DNA of 64,000 nt from Rhynchopus sp. YZ270_cl-10 (lineage: Eukaryota; Euglenozoa; Diplonemea; Diplonemida; Diplonemidae), in contig OZ037917.1 of NCBI GenBank assembly GCA_964035575.1, positions 930,001 to 994,000 of the forward strand. The letters run 5' to 3'. Position 1 is the stretch's first letter; every line of letters begins with the position of its first letter. Under the pieces are notes generated by a model. That model was given only the letters and a program-made list of their open reading frames with translations, was not told the origin of the DNA and searched no databases. Below are positions 10,272 to 21,353 of this stretch, piece after piece. Both the position numbers and the translations under genes were made by a program.

Positions 10272-10398
10272 AGAGGTTGTGGTGAAACGTACACCACCTC
10301 AATCTGTTTTGGTGAGGAGTGGCTTCTGCAGCGCGGTTGGTCCCCCAGAATTCGCAAAGTGTGTTCAAAATGCTTTTGTTTCTATTTCCTCCTTGAGG
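10272..10398 (+). repeat. Dispersed repeat family J (about 125 bp), possible ncRNA
   Basis: Shares long blocks with 51771-51905: GTGAGGAGTGGCTTCTGCAG, CGCGGTT.GTCCCCCAGAA, AAAGTGTGTTCAAAA and GTTTCTATTTCCTCCTT. The second copy can form a GCGGTTC/GAACCGC hairpin. This copy lies about 155 bp from the tRNA-Gln gene. It could be a SINE-like repeat or a structured RNA; neither is shown. Confidence 0.6.
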
Positions 10399-10933
10399 GC
10401 GACAAAAAAAAATGCATGTAATGTAACTGGTGCTTCCCGGGGGGGTATGGAAGCACCAGTAACCTACATTCACCAAACGGCAACAAATAAACTAAAAAAA
10501 AGGCAAAAAAAAAAAAAAATAAAAGAGAGAGAGAACTTTTATACAAATTGTGTTATAAATTAAACCCCCGGACACTTTTTTTTCCCTTATCTCATCCATC
10601 CTCTATTCAGGAAGGGGGGATAGTTGGGGAAGGACACAATCAAATTGGAGCACACGACATCGAGGGGGGTGGGTTTTATAGGAAGTAAAAGAAACCATTT
10701 TCTTAAAACAAAAGCGCACTTTAAGGGGGAGATGGGGGGTGGTGGGTACTGTTTGTCATTTCGACAATCAAAGAGAAACACATTTGACTAATATTCAGTT
10801 CGTTCAGAATCTTTCGCTTTTTTTTTTCCCTTCAACAAATTAGTTTTATGTTTGGTGTGGACATCTTCAACGGATACAGGCCTATCTTCTCTATGCCCAG
10901 AGTGCAAAAAAAAGGGAGGAAGATAAAAAGAGA

Positions 10934-11022
10934 GAAGTTAAAAAGTGCAAAAAAACACCTCACCGTTTTATTGGCGGACGCAGGGCACCGGTTCTCTCGC
11001 GGGTTATCGAACCCCAGTGAAG
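10934..11022 (+). repeat. Family B, full-length copy
   Basis: Contains GAAGTTAAAAAGTGCAAAAA, GGCGGACGCAGGGCACCGGT and the 3' hairpin with GCGGGTTATCGAACCCC. It is among the best copies showing both halves of the family. Confidence 0.7.
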
Positions 11023-12310
11023 GGGCGACATAGCTCAAAGCAAAATCAAGCGCGTTTTGTACCACCCTTCTCATGTTTGTCTATCCATAATTCATCCGCG
11101 CTTTGCGCGGAGAGTCTGTCTGCTACAACCAAACACCACCTCAAAAAAACTCGCCTTAGTCTCATAATAAGTAGAGTTGAAGTACAAAGCCTACACCAAG
11201 CACTTCAAACACCACTTCAAAAAATCTGCAGCAATAGGGCTCAACAGTCATTCCTTGCTCCACTCAAGGTCCTGCACCTCTGTACATCAGGAACTGCCGC
11301 AAAAACGGTACATCCTCTCGCGGGATGTCATTCCAGCAGTCCAAGGAGACAAGCCCAGAGCGTGTGAGCCCTGCAGGGTGGACACAGAATACCACTGCAG
11401 GCAAAAAAAAAGGGGGGTTACCAAAATAATCCGCACCTCTCAGCTTCAAGTCTCATAATAACTTACCAGATCGGTGGTTTCAAATTTTTTGAGAATAAAA
11501 AAAAAAAGGAATGTGTGTGGAGTGAGGAAAGACATGAATGACAGCTTGTTATAAGATGAATCTAAGCCTCGCTGTGCTTAGTTGCCAGAATAAAGTGTAG
11601 TGAGAGGGGAGCCCAGATACACCAAGATAACATCAAAATTACTAATAGGGACGCAGGGCACTGACACTCCGTGGGGGAAACAAAAAGAACACAAAAACAC
11701 ACATAGGATCAATGGGTACTCCTCCGCGCTCCCTTTTTCCGTTCTTTTTCTTTTTTCTTTTTCACTCGGTTTCGCAAAAAACAACAACAAACAACTACAA
11801 GAATACTCATGCAAAATAAGGAATACTTTAGAGATGCATAGGAACCCTCGAGGGCTTAGTAGCATCTATTCACAAAGACATTAGACACAGACATAAAGAA
11901 AAAAATTCCAAAAAAAAAAAAATATCACAAAACAAAAAATCGAAAAAATATGTACCAAAAGACATCAACATTCCAAGAATTGGATGATGCATTAGATTTT
12001 CCAATACACATGCGGACAACTTCAAAAAAGGGGGGTAAAAAAATACAATTTTGCCCCATTCATGCCGCATATCTAAAGAAAAGGATTTCGTAAAAAAAAT
12101 AACAAATGATACCAAGCCTTTGCTTAGCCATCTTAAGAGAAAGGTTGGAAAGTGCACAAAATACAACACCTCCCCACCACCCCAACTCTCTCCCTCTAGG
12201 AACAGTAATAAAACAGACCAAAAAAACTGTGCGAAAGACACGGCCTCCCCCCGAAAATGGGTCTCAGCACACAACAATAGTATACCACATTTTTTTAATC
12301 CCCCACCAAC
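11023..12310. other. Gene-free stretch
   Basis: Holds a family C copy (11547-11586) and a family B fragment (11647-11677). The segment 11170-11460 is less AT-rich and opens with a family-like TTGAAGTACAAAGCC. It has an open plus-strand frame of 93 codons, but nothing supports it as a gene. Confidence 0.5.
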
Positions 12311-15300
12311 CTAGATCCATAATGAAACGCGTCTATCCCTCTTCCCCTTTGTTGCGGCAGTCATGCCTTCTAGGGACTGTGGACAGAGGGAGACATCACG
12401 GGCGGAGTGGGAACGTGAGGATCCCGAGACTCCTCCTCCTCCTCCTCCTCCTTCCGACCGTTTCGAATCGCTTAGCACGTCGCGTTCAGACAGTTGAATA
12501 AGGTTTCCTATGGACACAGTGTTGGCATGTGAACGGGCAGACCGGCGGCTGGATTTTTTGGTGAGAGGCGCCTCAGCAGCTGCATTTCTCTCTGCCTGAG
12601 AGTCGGGAAGAAGTGAGGTAGACGCCTGCAACGGGTTCCCCCCATTGGCAGAAGGGGAAAGGAGACTGTGTGACAGATCCCCTCCTTCGCTCGCAAGGCG
12701 TTCTGGGGCTCCAGGCGAGGGGTGGCTTGTCACCTGGAGTGATGAGTGGCTGTCGGAAGGCAGCCCCACCAAACCCCCCTCATCTTCCAGCACAGCGTAC
12801 TCTGTGTTGCCGTTCTTCCACTGCTCGACGCTTCCTTTCATGGATGCCTCCATTGCAGTGCGACGTCTTCCCAACTTAATATCCACAACATAAAGTACAA
12901 TATCATAAATCCCCTTAACCAATAAGAGCAATGCAGTAGAAAGCAGCAGCACCCCGGCTATATCAGTCAACCCAGCAGACCCATGGCTAGAAATCGCAAT
13001 AGACATTAAAAGAACTGCAGTAAACATCATTGCAGACATTAACGTTGCGACAGCATAGTCGAAGGTGCTGTTGTACGGACGGAAGTATACAATAAACAAG
13101 AAGAACACCAATAGAACCAAAGTGATCAAAAAGTTGCGTGTCAAGCATGCTTCATAGGTGACAGGCTTCCAAGCAGACATGAGACTTATGAAGGTCATCT
13201 GGCTCATCTCGACCATAGAAAACCAATGAAAGCCACCTCTGTACACTTCGAAGAAGAGGCCGTACTTCTCAACAAAGAAGTCCTGTGTGCCGTCCTTGCG
13301 CACCCAAAGCTCGGAGCCGAAGACAAAGATGTAGAGGGTTTTCTTCCAGCCTTCGAGAACCGCCTTTTCTTTGCCTTCTTGGTTCATGTAGGCGCCAACG
13401 AGGACTGCGGCGTTGACGTTCACCTTTGGGTCGGGGACAGTCGTCGCGTGGAATTTGCTGCCACGGAGCAGAGTCGCCCACATGACACCAGGGAGTGAAA
13501 TGCAGAGAAGCAACACTGACCAGCCATATACTGCTACCCACGCAGGGGCACGGGATGGAAAAAACGCCATGTTGCTTGCACTAATGCTGGTCCCCATAAG
13601 AAGCCACAGAAGCGGGATGTAGACAAGCCCCGGTGCACGCACATAGTACAAAGCGGTACCCATGTTGACATTTAAGAAGGCGACCTGGGCCAGTGCTGCA
13701 AGGTGGTTGACGACAAGGAATACGACAATGATGAGTGTGTTCCCGATCAGGGCACCCACGAAGTATTTGTGGGCGTGGTTGCCGACTGCGAACTGCAGCG
13801 GGTGGAACTCCCAGTCGAGGGCACCGTGCGCTTCGAGGTCGACGTCCTCCACCTTGCAGTTGAGGTTGCCAATAGCACGCAGCTGTGATGCATGCACTGC
13901 GACAGCTGCAGACGCACTCATGCTTGCCGTAGCCGCAGGGCTGTTCGCAGTCGACAAGTACGCACCAGGTATGTTCGGCACGTCGTCCCAGGTCAGATAT
14001 GGCACAGAAGTGTTCGGTGACCACGTCGGTACATACGTCGGTGTCGTGGTCTCCGGTGTGCTGGTCGGCTGCACCGTTGGGGCAAGGCTGCTGCCCACAG
14101 GAAGTGTGGTCGGCTCGCTGGTCGGCAGTGCCGTCGGCGGTGGGTATGTTGGAGGTGCGCCTGTCCTAGGAGCAAGGCTTCTGCCCACAGGGAGTGCAGT
14201 AGGCTCACTGGTCGGCAGTGCTGTGGGAGGTGCGTCTGTTGCAGGTGCCTGTGTAGGCGTGGCTGTTGGCGGCGCATCCGTCTCGGGCGCAAGGGTGCTG
14301 CCAACAGGGAGTGCGGTGGGCTCGCTAGTCGGCAGTGCTGTCGGAGGTGCTGATGTGAGGGGCGCGTTGGTCCGCGGCGGCAGTGTATCAGGTGCAGATG
14401 TCGGTATGTACGTTGGTGCAGATGTAGGGACTGCTGTTGGCGCAGATGTCGGGGGTGCTGTCGGGACGGATGTGTCTGGCGGATCTGTGGCGGGCACATC
14501 AGTGTCAGGGGCTGTTGTCAGGGGTGGCTGTGTGATAGGAGCTGTTGTATTGGGTGCCCCTGTTTCTGGAATGTCTGTGGGGATGGCAGTGGGGATAACT
14601 GTAGGTATTGCAGTAGGTATGGCCGTGGGGACAGCTGTGGGGGCAGCTGTGGGAACGGCTGTAGGTATTGCAGTAGGTATGGCAGTAGGGATAGCTGTCG
14701 GAACAGCAGTGGGAATGGCCGTCGGAATAGCCGTAGGAATGGCTGTAGGGATTGCCGTAGGAATAGCTGTAGGAATAGCCGTCGGGATAGCCGTGGGAAC
14801 GGCCGTGGGTATTGCAGTTGGTATGGCAGTAGGGATAGCTGTCGGCACAGCAGTGGGAATGGCCGTGGGAACAGCTGTTGGAATAGCAGTGGGGATAGCC
14901 GTTGGAGCAGGTGTTGCTGGCGCGTCCGTCGGAGGGGCAATTGTATCAGGTGCCGCGGTTGTCGGTGCAGGGGTGTCCTTACTTAGTGACTTGTAACAGA
15001 GCTGGCTTGTCGTGGAGCAATCGGACACCACCAGACCAAGCCCCTGTCCTGCGAGGTCATACCCACTACACGTCGCCGCACCAGTACTCACACACTGCGA
15101 AGGGTGCTCGCAGCCGCACCGCACGCTTGCGGCATATACGTGCTGAGAGTCGCCACACCAGACCTCCGTACGTCCTGTGTTCCCTGACGCCCACTTCCAA
15201 TTGCTGCTCACGTCCTCCGAATAGGCAATCTCGTATGTCTTCGCTGGGTTGAACAATGAGAAGAATATGTCGTCCTTCTTTGTGGCTATCTCTGCCATCG

Positions 15301-16066
15301 TGGACTGGCCGGGACAGCCATTTCCGGTGATGATGATGTAGCATTTCTCGTCAAAGTACACTTCAGACGACGCGCACGGGTAGGCCTCGTCGTACACACG
15401 CAGCTTGTGCATGTATGCCTCCGTCCCAGCCGAGCGCTGCACTTGGAGGGTGCCATCGTAGCTGCCCATGACCTGTACCGATGCGTGCGGGGGGACAATG
15501 GTGAGGCTCATGGCCATCTTCCTTCCGTTCAGGTAGACGTTCACTGCACCGCTTGCCTTGTCGAAGGTGACCACCAGGTAGTTCCACTGCGACGGGAACG
15601 TCAGGTCCAGCGAACCCTTCACGACTGGGGTGACACCCTTTACCCCTTGCTGCAGCTCTACAGTCTGTCCCGAGAACGGGTCGGGCTTGACGAGAATGAC
15701 GAACGATGCTGCGTCATCATCCTTCTTGTAGAACGTCATGACAGGCTGCTCTCTGTCCAGGACAGGGTAGGAGAACCACACCGTGAAGAACGAATCGGCC
15801 AGGAACTTCACGGAGTCGTCCAGCGACGTGGGGCAGGCTGACGGCTTGTCGATCTCGAAGTGCCCGACCTGCTCCCCAAGCACCGAGTTAGCCACCATCG
15901 ACGACTTCGCCTGGTTGAAGTTGTACTCTACGAGGTCCGCACTGCCTATCACATCCTTCAGAGGCGTTGACCCCGAGTACCACTCATGTGCCGGGGTTGC
16001 GCCTGTTGCGCTGCCCACACACATCAAAAGCACACATAGTACCGTGCTGTGTGGTGCAAAACGCAT
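12311..16066 (-). CDS. Secreted LamG-like / mucin-stalk / multi-pass membrane surface protein
   Basis: Encodes 1251 residues from the ATG at 16066, preferred because TTACAG/GGC lies 12 bases upstream; the frame itself extends 18 codons further. Numbering from that longer frame, an N-terminal signal peptide (about 20-40) precedes a jelly-roll LamG/concanavalin-like domain (about 100-250, with WNYLVVTFDKASGAVNVYLN). Next come a Cys-rich segment (250-380), a Thr/Pro/Ala stalk (385-710) built largely of IPTA/VPTA units, and six or seven membrane helices (about 787-1078). A cytoplasmic Ser-rich tail completes it. The design suggests a glycosylated surface receptor or channel-like protein; the membrane part recalls TRP/Flc-like multi-pass proteins, but no signature is decisive. 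Single exon. Transport, adhesion or sensing cannot be told from sequence. Confidence 0.9.
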   Translation of the reverse strand: MRFAPHSTVLCVLLMCVGSATGATPAHEWYSGSTPLKDVIGSADLVEYNFNQAKSSMVANSVLGEQVGHFEIDKPSACPTSLDDSVKFLADSFFTVWFSYPVLDREQPVMTFYKKDDDAASFVILVKPDPFSGQTVELQQGVKGVTPVVKGSLDLTFPSQWNYLVVTFDKASGAVNVYLNGRKMAMSLTIVPPHASVQVMGSYDGTLQVQRSAGTEAYMHKLRVYDEAYPCASSEVYFDEKCYIIITGNGCPGQSTMAEIATKKDDIFFSLFNPAKTYEIAYSEDVSSNWKWASGNTGRTEVWCGDSQHVYAASVRCGCEHPSQCVSTGAATCSGYDLAGQGLGLVVSDCSTTSQLCYKSLSKDTPAPTTAAPDTIAPPTDAPATPAPTAIPTAIPTAVPTAIPTAVPTAIPTAIPTAIPTAVPTAIPTAIPTAIPTAIPTAIPTAIPTAIPTAVPTAIPTAIPTAIPTAVPTAAPTAVPTAIPTAIPTVIPTAIPTDIPETGAPNTTAPITQPPLTTAPDTDVPATDPPDTSVPTAPPTSAPTAVPTSAPTYIPTSAPDTLPPRTNAPLTSAPPTALPTSEPTALPVGSTLAPETDAPPTATPTQAPATDAPPTALPTSEPTALPVGRSLAPRTGAPPTYPPPTALPTSEPTTLPVGSSLAPTVQPTSTPETTTPTYVPTWSPNTSVPYLTWDDVPNIPGAYLSTANSPAATASMSASAAVAVHASQLRAIGNLNCKVEDVDLEAHGALDWEFHPLQFAVGNHAHKYFVGALIGNTLIIVVFLVVNHLAALAQVAFLNVNMGTALYYVRAPGLVYIPLLWLLMGTSISASNMAFFPSRAPAWVAVYGWSVLLLCISLPGVMWATLLRGSKFHATTVPDPKVNVNAAVLVGAYMNQEGKEKAVLEGWKKTLYIFVFGSELWVRKDGTQDFFVEKYGLFFEVYRGGFHWFSMVEMSQMTFISLMSAWKPVTYEACLTRNFLITLVLLVFFLFIVYFRPYNSTFDYAVATLMSAMMFTAVLLMSIAISSHGSAGLTDIAGVLLLSTALLLLVKGIYDIVLYVVDIKLGRRRTAMEASMKGSVEQWKNGNTEYAVLEDEGGLVGLPSDSHSSLQVTSHPSPGAPERLASEGGDLSHSLLSPSANGGNPLQASTSLLPDSQAERNAAAEAPLTKKSSRRSARSHANTVSIGNLIQLSERDVLSDSKRSEGGGGGGGVSGSSRSHSARDVSLCPQSLEGMTAATKGKRDRRVSLWI
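14579..14905 (-). repeat. 12-bp coding minisatellite (IPTA/VPTA array)
   Basis: About 27 tandem units of 12 bp encode Ile/Val-Pro-Thr-Ala inside the stalk of the surface protein. Third positions vary between units (GCAGTAGG, GCTGTCGG, GCCGTGGG types), so the array is old enough to have diverged, or is kept for protein content. It makes a spurious long antisense frame. Confidence 0.9.
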
Positions 16067-16126
16067 TACACGTTTGCCCTGTAAGGAGAAGTGTATGGTG
16101 GGGATAAAAGGAGATGACAAAAAAGA

Positions 16127-16235
16127 TTAGACTTGAAATACAAAGCCCTCTTGTGAACAGTGTACCTTGGTGCATGACCACTATACCGGGGTGACACCGA
16201 ACCATTCCTACATCCATTTTGTGGTTTACATCTTG
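16127..16235 (+). repeat. Family A, full copy upstream of the surface-protein gene
   Basis: Runs from TTAGACTTGAAATACAAAGC to TTTTGTGGTTTACATCTTG. It lies in the intergenic spacer just beyond the trans-splice acceptor at 16079-16080, so it should fall within the pre-mRNA. Confidence 0.75.
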
Positions 16236-16561
16236 ATAAAAAAAAAGAGCGAAAAAAGGGTTATCTTTTTGGAGACGAAGTGCAAAAGAAAAATACAGAC
16301 TTCTAATCGAGAAAAGGTTAAGATGAATCTAAGCTGCAGTAGTGTATAGTTGCTTAGCCACCTAACATAATGAGATGCGTTGTTGCAACTCAACGTGTGT
16401 AATATTTGACCTCCTTAAGAAAATCTCAAGGACCGGAGACTACGAGAAAAAAATACGCCAAAGCACAGAGACAAAAACATTGTTGCAGAGACAAACAATG
16501 GAACGATAGTACCAAAACACCCTCCTCCTCCCCTCCTTCTCCCCCCCCGACACTATCACCA

Positions 16562-18253
16562 TCACGCCGCAAAGAAGACATTGTTTTTAAGGTCATCCGT
16601 CGTTCTGTTGAGGAGACGTGCTAGCTGCTCTAGGATTTCCTCTACGGTTCTACGAAGGGAGACGTTCCGTTTGTGTGTGGCATCGAGGTGCTGGGAGGCT
16701 TTGACTGCATCGAGAGAGGTGCGGAGGGTTTCAATGGGCATGGCTTCGAGGTGGAGCTGTAGTTCGGATTTGGCTTTGTTTGGGTGGGCAAGCTTCATGA
16801 CCGCACGACGGGGTTTGTTCACGGTAGGCTCTGGGGTGCGCAACGCAGGCGGGTCAAGCATCAACTCCTGCACAGCCTTCTCCATGTCACCATTGCATCG
16901 CATCAGGATGGTTTGCGCCTCTCTCGCTGTAAGGCTGGGCACTACCGCAAGAAGTTCCTCAAATTTGCTTCCCTTCGGGCGCTCCACCACTACCCCCACC
17001 GCAGCCTCTATCGTCCTCGCGCTAGGGTGCATGGAGGACCGTTTAATCCGCTTTCCCTTGCGAACGTTGGTGTGGAAGTCAATCGCTCGGTTGACATCGC
17101 CAAATTCTGCCACCTCTACCATCGCATCCTCCAAAGACAGTGCGGGGCATATCCCGCGGAGAAGCTCGCCCGCAAGGATGTCCTTCAGTCGTGATTCGAC
17201 CACATCCATATTCACGCTGATTCCTGGGTACCCTCCAGCCCGCTTCGTAGCCTCCCAATAGGTGGTGACCGTCTCGCGGATGAGGATAAAGAGCGTAGGG
17301 TGCTTGGACGCCCATGTGGTCGCAACGAGCCCCATCCAGCATTCCCACGCAGCGCTGTCTTCGTCGGGCACCGCGATGCCCTGTCCACGTTGCATATCCC
17401 GCATCAGACGCGCATAGGTGTGCAGATGGCGTAGTGCACCCTCCACCTCATCCTCCTCTCTGTACACAAACCCCTTCACACCGTTCGTGGCAACAAGGTT
17501 ACTGTCAGGAGACACATCCGGAGGGTTCGGCTGCTCTGTGTTTGGTAGGGGCGGGGGTGAAGCTTGGGATGCACCCACTGTGCCTTCACCCTCACCCTCA
17601 CACTCACCCTGCTGAGACTTCTCATCAGAAATGTGCAGAGGTTCGGAGTCTCCTTGTCTTGTCTCCTCAACCTCCATGTGGTTCTGTGACAAAACCTTAG
17701 GGGCATCCTCAGGATCCACATCTGTCTCGTGTTGTTCCTGCGTCTGTCCCTGGAGGACCTCCACACTCCGTCCTTGGGGGGGCAGCTCCACAGGAGGTGC
17801 GGGCGGAGGACCTTTCTGTGATGTGCACCCTTCCTCTTCACCCCCCTGCTGGGACCTCTCCCCCTCCGAGGCGATGCGCAGGTGGTCCGAGCCTTGCGTG
17901 GCACTGCCAGCCCTGCGGTCCTGGTCCTCCTTCTGCGACGTCTCCACCACGGCATCGTTCTGCTCCTCCTGCACGCCATGTTGGGGCTGCTCCTTCTCCA
18001 CCTCTTTCTCAACGGAAGCTGTCTGAGACGCTCCAGGCTGCTTTGCTTCACCCTTCGAAGTCGTTGAAGGGGTGTGCACATCAGCAGCCTCGGGGGGTGG
18101 GACAACTGTGGCAGATGTGTCAGGCAGGGTCTTCTCCTCGACCTTGTCCGTGGTAATGTCCTTTTCCTCATCTCTTGACGATTGCGTGACGATCTGAAGC
18201 TTGTCAGAAGACCCAGACAGCTGCGACTCTCCACAACCTACCTTTGAGCTCAT
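16562..18253 (-). CDS. Disordered acidic protein with CUE-like ubiquitin-binding segment
   Basis: A 563-residue single-exon frame. Residues 1-255 are low complexity, rich in Glu, Gln, Ser and Pro, and probably disordered. Residues 265-400 form a helical region of unknown family (AWECWMGLVATTWASKHP). Residues 431-465 read FEELLAVVPSLTAREA then LMRCNGDMEKAVQELM, matching the pattern of CUE/UBA-type three-helix modules, which bind ubiquitin. A basic segment and C-terminal helices with possible coiled-coil character follow. The ATG at 18253 lies 22 bases after an acceptor CCCCACAG. Codon use and GC content match the other genes. The gene is well supported; the CUE assignment is tentative and no ortholog is recognised. 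Confidence 0.8.
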   Translation of the reverse strand: MSSKVGCGESQLSGSSDKLQIVTQSSRDEEKDITTDKVEEKTLPDTSATVVPPPEAADVHTPSTTSKGEAKQPGASQTASVEKEVEKEQPQHGVQEEQNDAVVETSQKEDQDRRAGSATQGSDHLRIASEGERSQQGGEEEGCTSQKGPPPAPPVELPPQGRSVEVLQGQTQEQHETDVDPEDAPKVLSQNHMEVEETRQGDSEPLHISDEKSQQGECEGEGEGTVGASQASPPPLPNTEQPNPPDVSPDSNLVATNGVKGFVYREEDEVEGALRHLHTYARLMRDMQRGQGIAVPDEDSAAWECWMGLVATTWASKHPTLFILIRETVTTYWEATKRAGGYPGISVNMDVVESRLKDILAGELLRGICPALSLEDAMVEVAEFGDVNRAIDFHTNVRKGKRIKRSSMHPSARTIEAAVGVVVERPKGSKFEELLAVVPSLTAREAQTILMRCNGDMEKAVQELMLDPPALRTPEPTVNKPRRAVMKLAHPNKAKSELQLHLEAMPIETLRTSLDAVKASQHLDATHKRNVSLRRTVEEILEQLARLLNRTTDDLKNNVFFAA

Positions 18254-21200
18254 TTGAAGAATTTATAAAAAAATCCTGTGGGGTTGTTGTGGAAATGGAG
18301 TGTGAAAAAAAGTTGACTTGAAATACAACAGCCCTCTCATGAATAGCGTACCTTACCGCTTTGGCATGCGTCTGTAAGAACAGCCTTGACTGATACTTTC
18401 TGTATTAGCACAACGATCGCCTTTAGGCACGCAGCTGTCTGAGTACAAAGATGAGAGAGGTGAGGGAAGGGAAGGGGGGAGGAAGTTGGCAAAAGGATGT
18501 GTGAGGGGGGGGAACAGTGGCTTTTTTTTTTGTCTCTTTTTCCTCTGGGAAAAGTAATTGGCAGGGAAGCAGTGTCAGTATTGTGGGTGTGGCCTTTTCT
18601 TCGTTGTGGTGCACTCCCTTTATTTTCCCTGCCAAAAAATTTTCCCTCGTTCCTTAAAAGTATGTTAATAACGCGCAATAACAACAAATTGGGGGTGTAT
18701 TTTTTCTTACAAAAAAGATTTTTTAAAAAAAGCGCAACAAAAAGAAAGTAAGGTTGAATAGTACAAACGTGAACGTATGCACCAAAAACAAAAACAAAAA
18801 AAGCTAATATTTATTAGCAAATACGAAAAAGGAGAGAAGCGAAATGAAGAAAAACGACCTTTTTTTTGGATCGCGTTTTACTTTTTTTGCGAAGGAGAAC
18901 AGCAAAAAAAGAAATCACCGTCAAAAAAAATATATTGTGAAAACGGTGAAAGTACAGTACCGCTGGACACGAAGATGGTAAAAAAAAAAAAAAGAGAAGT
19001 TGAAGTGAAGGTGTAAAAACATCTCACCGATTCATCGGCAGACGCAGACACCAGAGAAGAGAGAGAATAGTTTTAAAAAGGGGGGGCATCAATCGGGACC
19101 ACGAAGACCCGGCTAGCCCAAATTGACAAAAAAAAACACACCTCCAGTACTAGCAAGTAACAAGTAAAAGAAAGGTTTTAAAAAAGATACGCGTACCTTT
19201 TTTGTGGGAGGTACGCGCACCTGAAAAAGATTGAGAAACGTAATGACATAAGCTTAGCTAAACTTAGTCACCTACCAAAAGGGAAGATATATTAGTGTAA
19301 GAAAAATGGGGCAAAAAAAAGGCGGGACAATTTTTTTTCTGGTAATGTGTATAATAAACACGGCAGTGAAAGCGAAAGCGAAAGCAAAAAAGAAAAAATA
19401 GACAAAAAAAAAGGGGTGTGATAGCGTCAACAATAGACGACAGGCTCTGTGGGGATATGTGAAGCTTCCCAGAAAGAGTCACCCTTGTGTGTCTTCTTTT
19501 GCAAAGAAATATAAAGAAAAAATAAAAAGCAAAGCGTTGTGCTGTATACTATTAAAAAAAAAGAAAGGCGAATCAGGGTGCTTCCACTACGTTTTTTTTT
19601 TTTTTTCACCAAAAGGAAGGGAAGGGAAGTTTTGACGTGCAGACCTCTGTGATACAAACACGTGAATAAGAAGAAAAAAAAACTTGTCAAAGATGGAATA
19701 CGCCATCTCGCGCATCCTTTCACCACTGTCGTTTTATCGTGCTGGAACACGCTTGGGTTTTGAAAGAAATATTAAAATTCATCTTTGAACAGGATGAATC
19801 CATTTGGTTAGTAGTACTACTAATATTCACACACATTATCCATAGAGTCTTTTAAAGCAAGCTGGAATTGGGAATAGCGGAAAAAAAAAAAAAAAAGAGT
19901 TCATCTTTACCACGGCAAAGATCAGAGGAAAATCCCTTAAAAGAGCGCAGCAGGGGGAGGTCATTACGGAGCTCCTGACAAAGGCATTTCACACAAAGAA
20001 AAAAAAAAATATCAGCCGATTTGGTGGGGTGTCAAGGTTTGCCCCTTTTTGAATGCCACCGCAGTCCATTTTTTTTGCCCCCCTTCCCATCCCCTCTCAT
20101 CTCCCGATAAATCCTTTTGAAAATGGAGGGTTATGTCCATCAGAATCGTATCGAAAAGATTGGGGATTAAAAAAAAAAAAGAGAGAAAATATAGGGAAGC
20201 TAAACAGTGCAAACACCTCAGTGGATGCAGGCACCCAACCTCCGTTTTCGAGGGGAAAAAGAAAATGGCTCAAAAAAATACGAAAATCACCCTTTTTTTG
20301 GGGGGTTTTTCTCGTAATCACAGAACGTGGACGTCACAATCAAAAAAGAAAAGGGCGTTGAGATGTCGTCAATGTTGAACAGATCAGGTGAAATCTCAAA
20401 CACAGACGACGCAGATTTGGTTTTTTTTTTTTTGGTTTTTTTTTTTTTGGATTAGTGTAGCTGCCATGACAGTCTTCACTGTCCAATTTTTATTCTTTTT
20501 TCTTTTTTTGAAAAACTGTTGGAATAGTGTAGTTGCCACCTGTGCAAGCTACACTGTCCTTTTTCTTGGGAGGTGGGAGGTTGTGTGGTGAGAGGCCAGT
20601 AGTGAATACGAAAAAAGTACACACCAGGCGAAACAAAGCATCACAAACTAGAAAGAAAGTTAGGTGATAGTGCAAAAAAGAAACGTATCGTGTGAACCAC
20701 AGACACTAAAACGCCTCACAAAAAAGGTATATTCCCCTATGAGGGTTTGCACTTCGATTAGTGGAAAGAGGGCAATAGAAAGAAAGAATTTTTCTGTAAA
20801 TAAAGACATTAGTTCGAAAAAAAAAAGAGAGAAAGATGAAGAAGAAGAAGAAGAAGAAAATACAGTTAACTTTTTATTGCATTGAGAGCTATAATTGTGC
20901 TGTTTTTTGCCTTAAAAAAAACGAGAAAAAATTCGCATTGGTAAGACCACCATTACAACAGCATCATCACTCTCTATTTTATACAAAAAAAAGAAGGAAA
21001 AAAAGTTATTATAAAAAATCCAAAAAAACAAAAACAATCGTTATTTTTTTTTCGCAGCTTGTTGTGCATCGGCAACATCAGCTGTATTTTACTTAAAAAA
21101 AAGCGGGAGGGTCATGCAAGATCAATCTAAGCATTTAGCTCAGTCACCTTGACAGAAGAAAAAGAAGAAGACAGGTTCAAACCCAAGACAGACACCTGGA

Positions 21201-21353
21201 AGGGGGAAGTGAAATGGGGGTTTGGGTTCTCAAAATAAACTTAATAAAAAAAAAGCAGCACGCAATCTGTCAAAGAGAGAACCCCTCAGCTAAGGGACAG
21301 CAAAACTAATGAATGGGATGGCCTGTTTGGCCAAGAAAGCAACGTTTTTTCAC

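Noticed and set aside
10990-11022. tRNA T-arm-like hairpin in family B (TTATCGAACC)
   Set aside because: No acceptor, D or anticodon arms in the right order on either strand, and the loop is too long for a T-loop; kept as a repeat.
11177-11458. 93-codon plus-strand frame with RYILSRDVIPAVQGDKPRA
   Set aside because: Reads somewhat gene-like but begins within a family-like repeat start and has no splice context, motif or strand agreement.
13662-14996. 444-codon plus-strand open frame of GMAVGIAVG repeats
   Set aside because: Antisense shadow of the IPTA/VPTA array in the surface-protein gene; a 12-bp repeat free of stops on one strand opens the other too.
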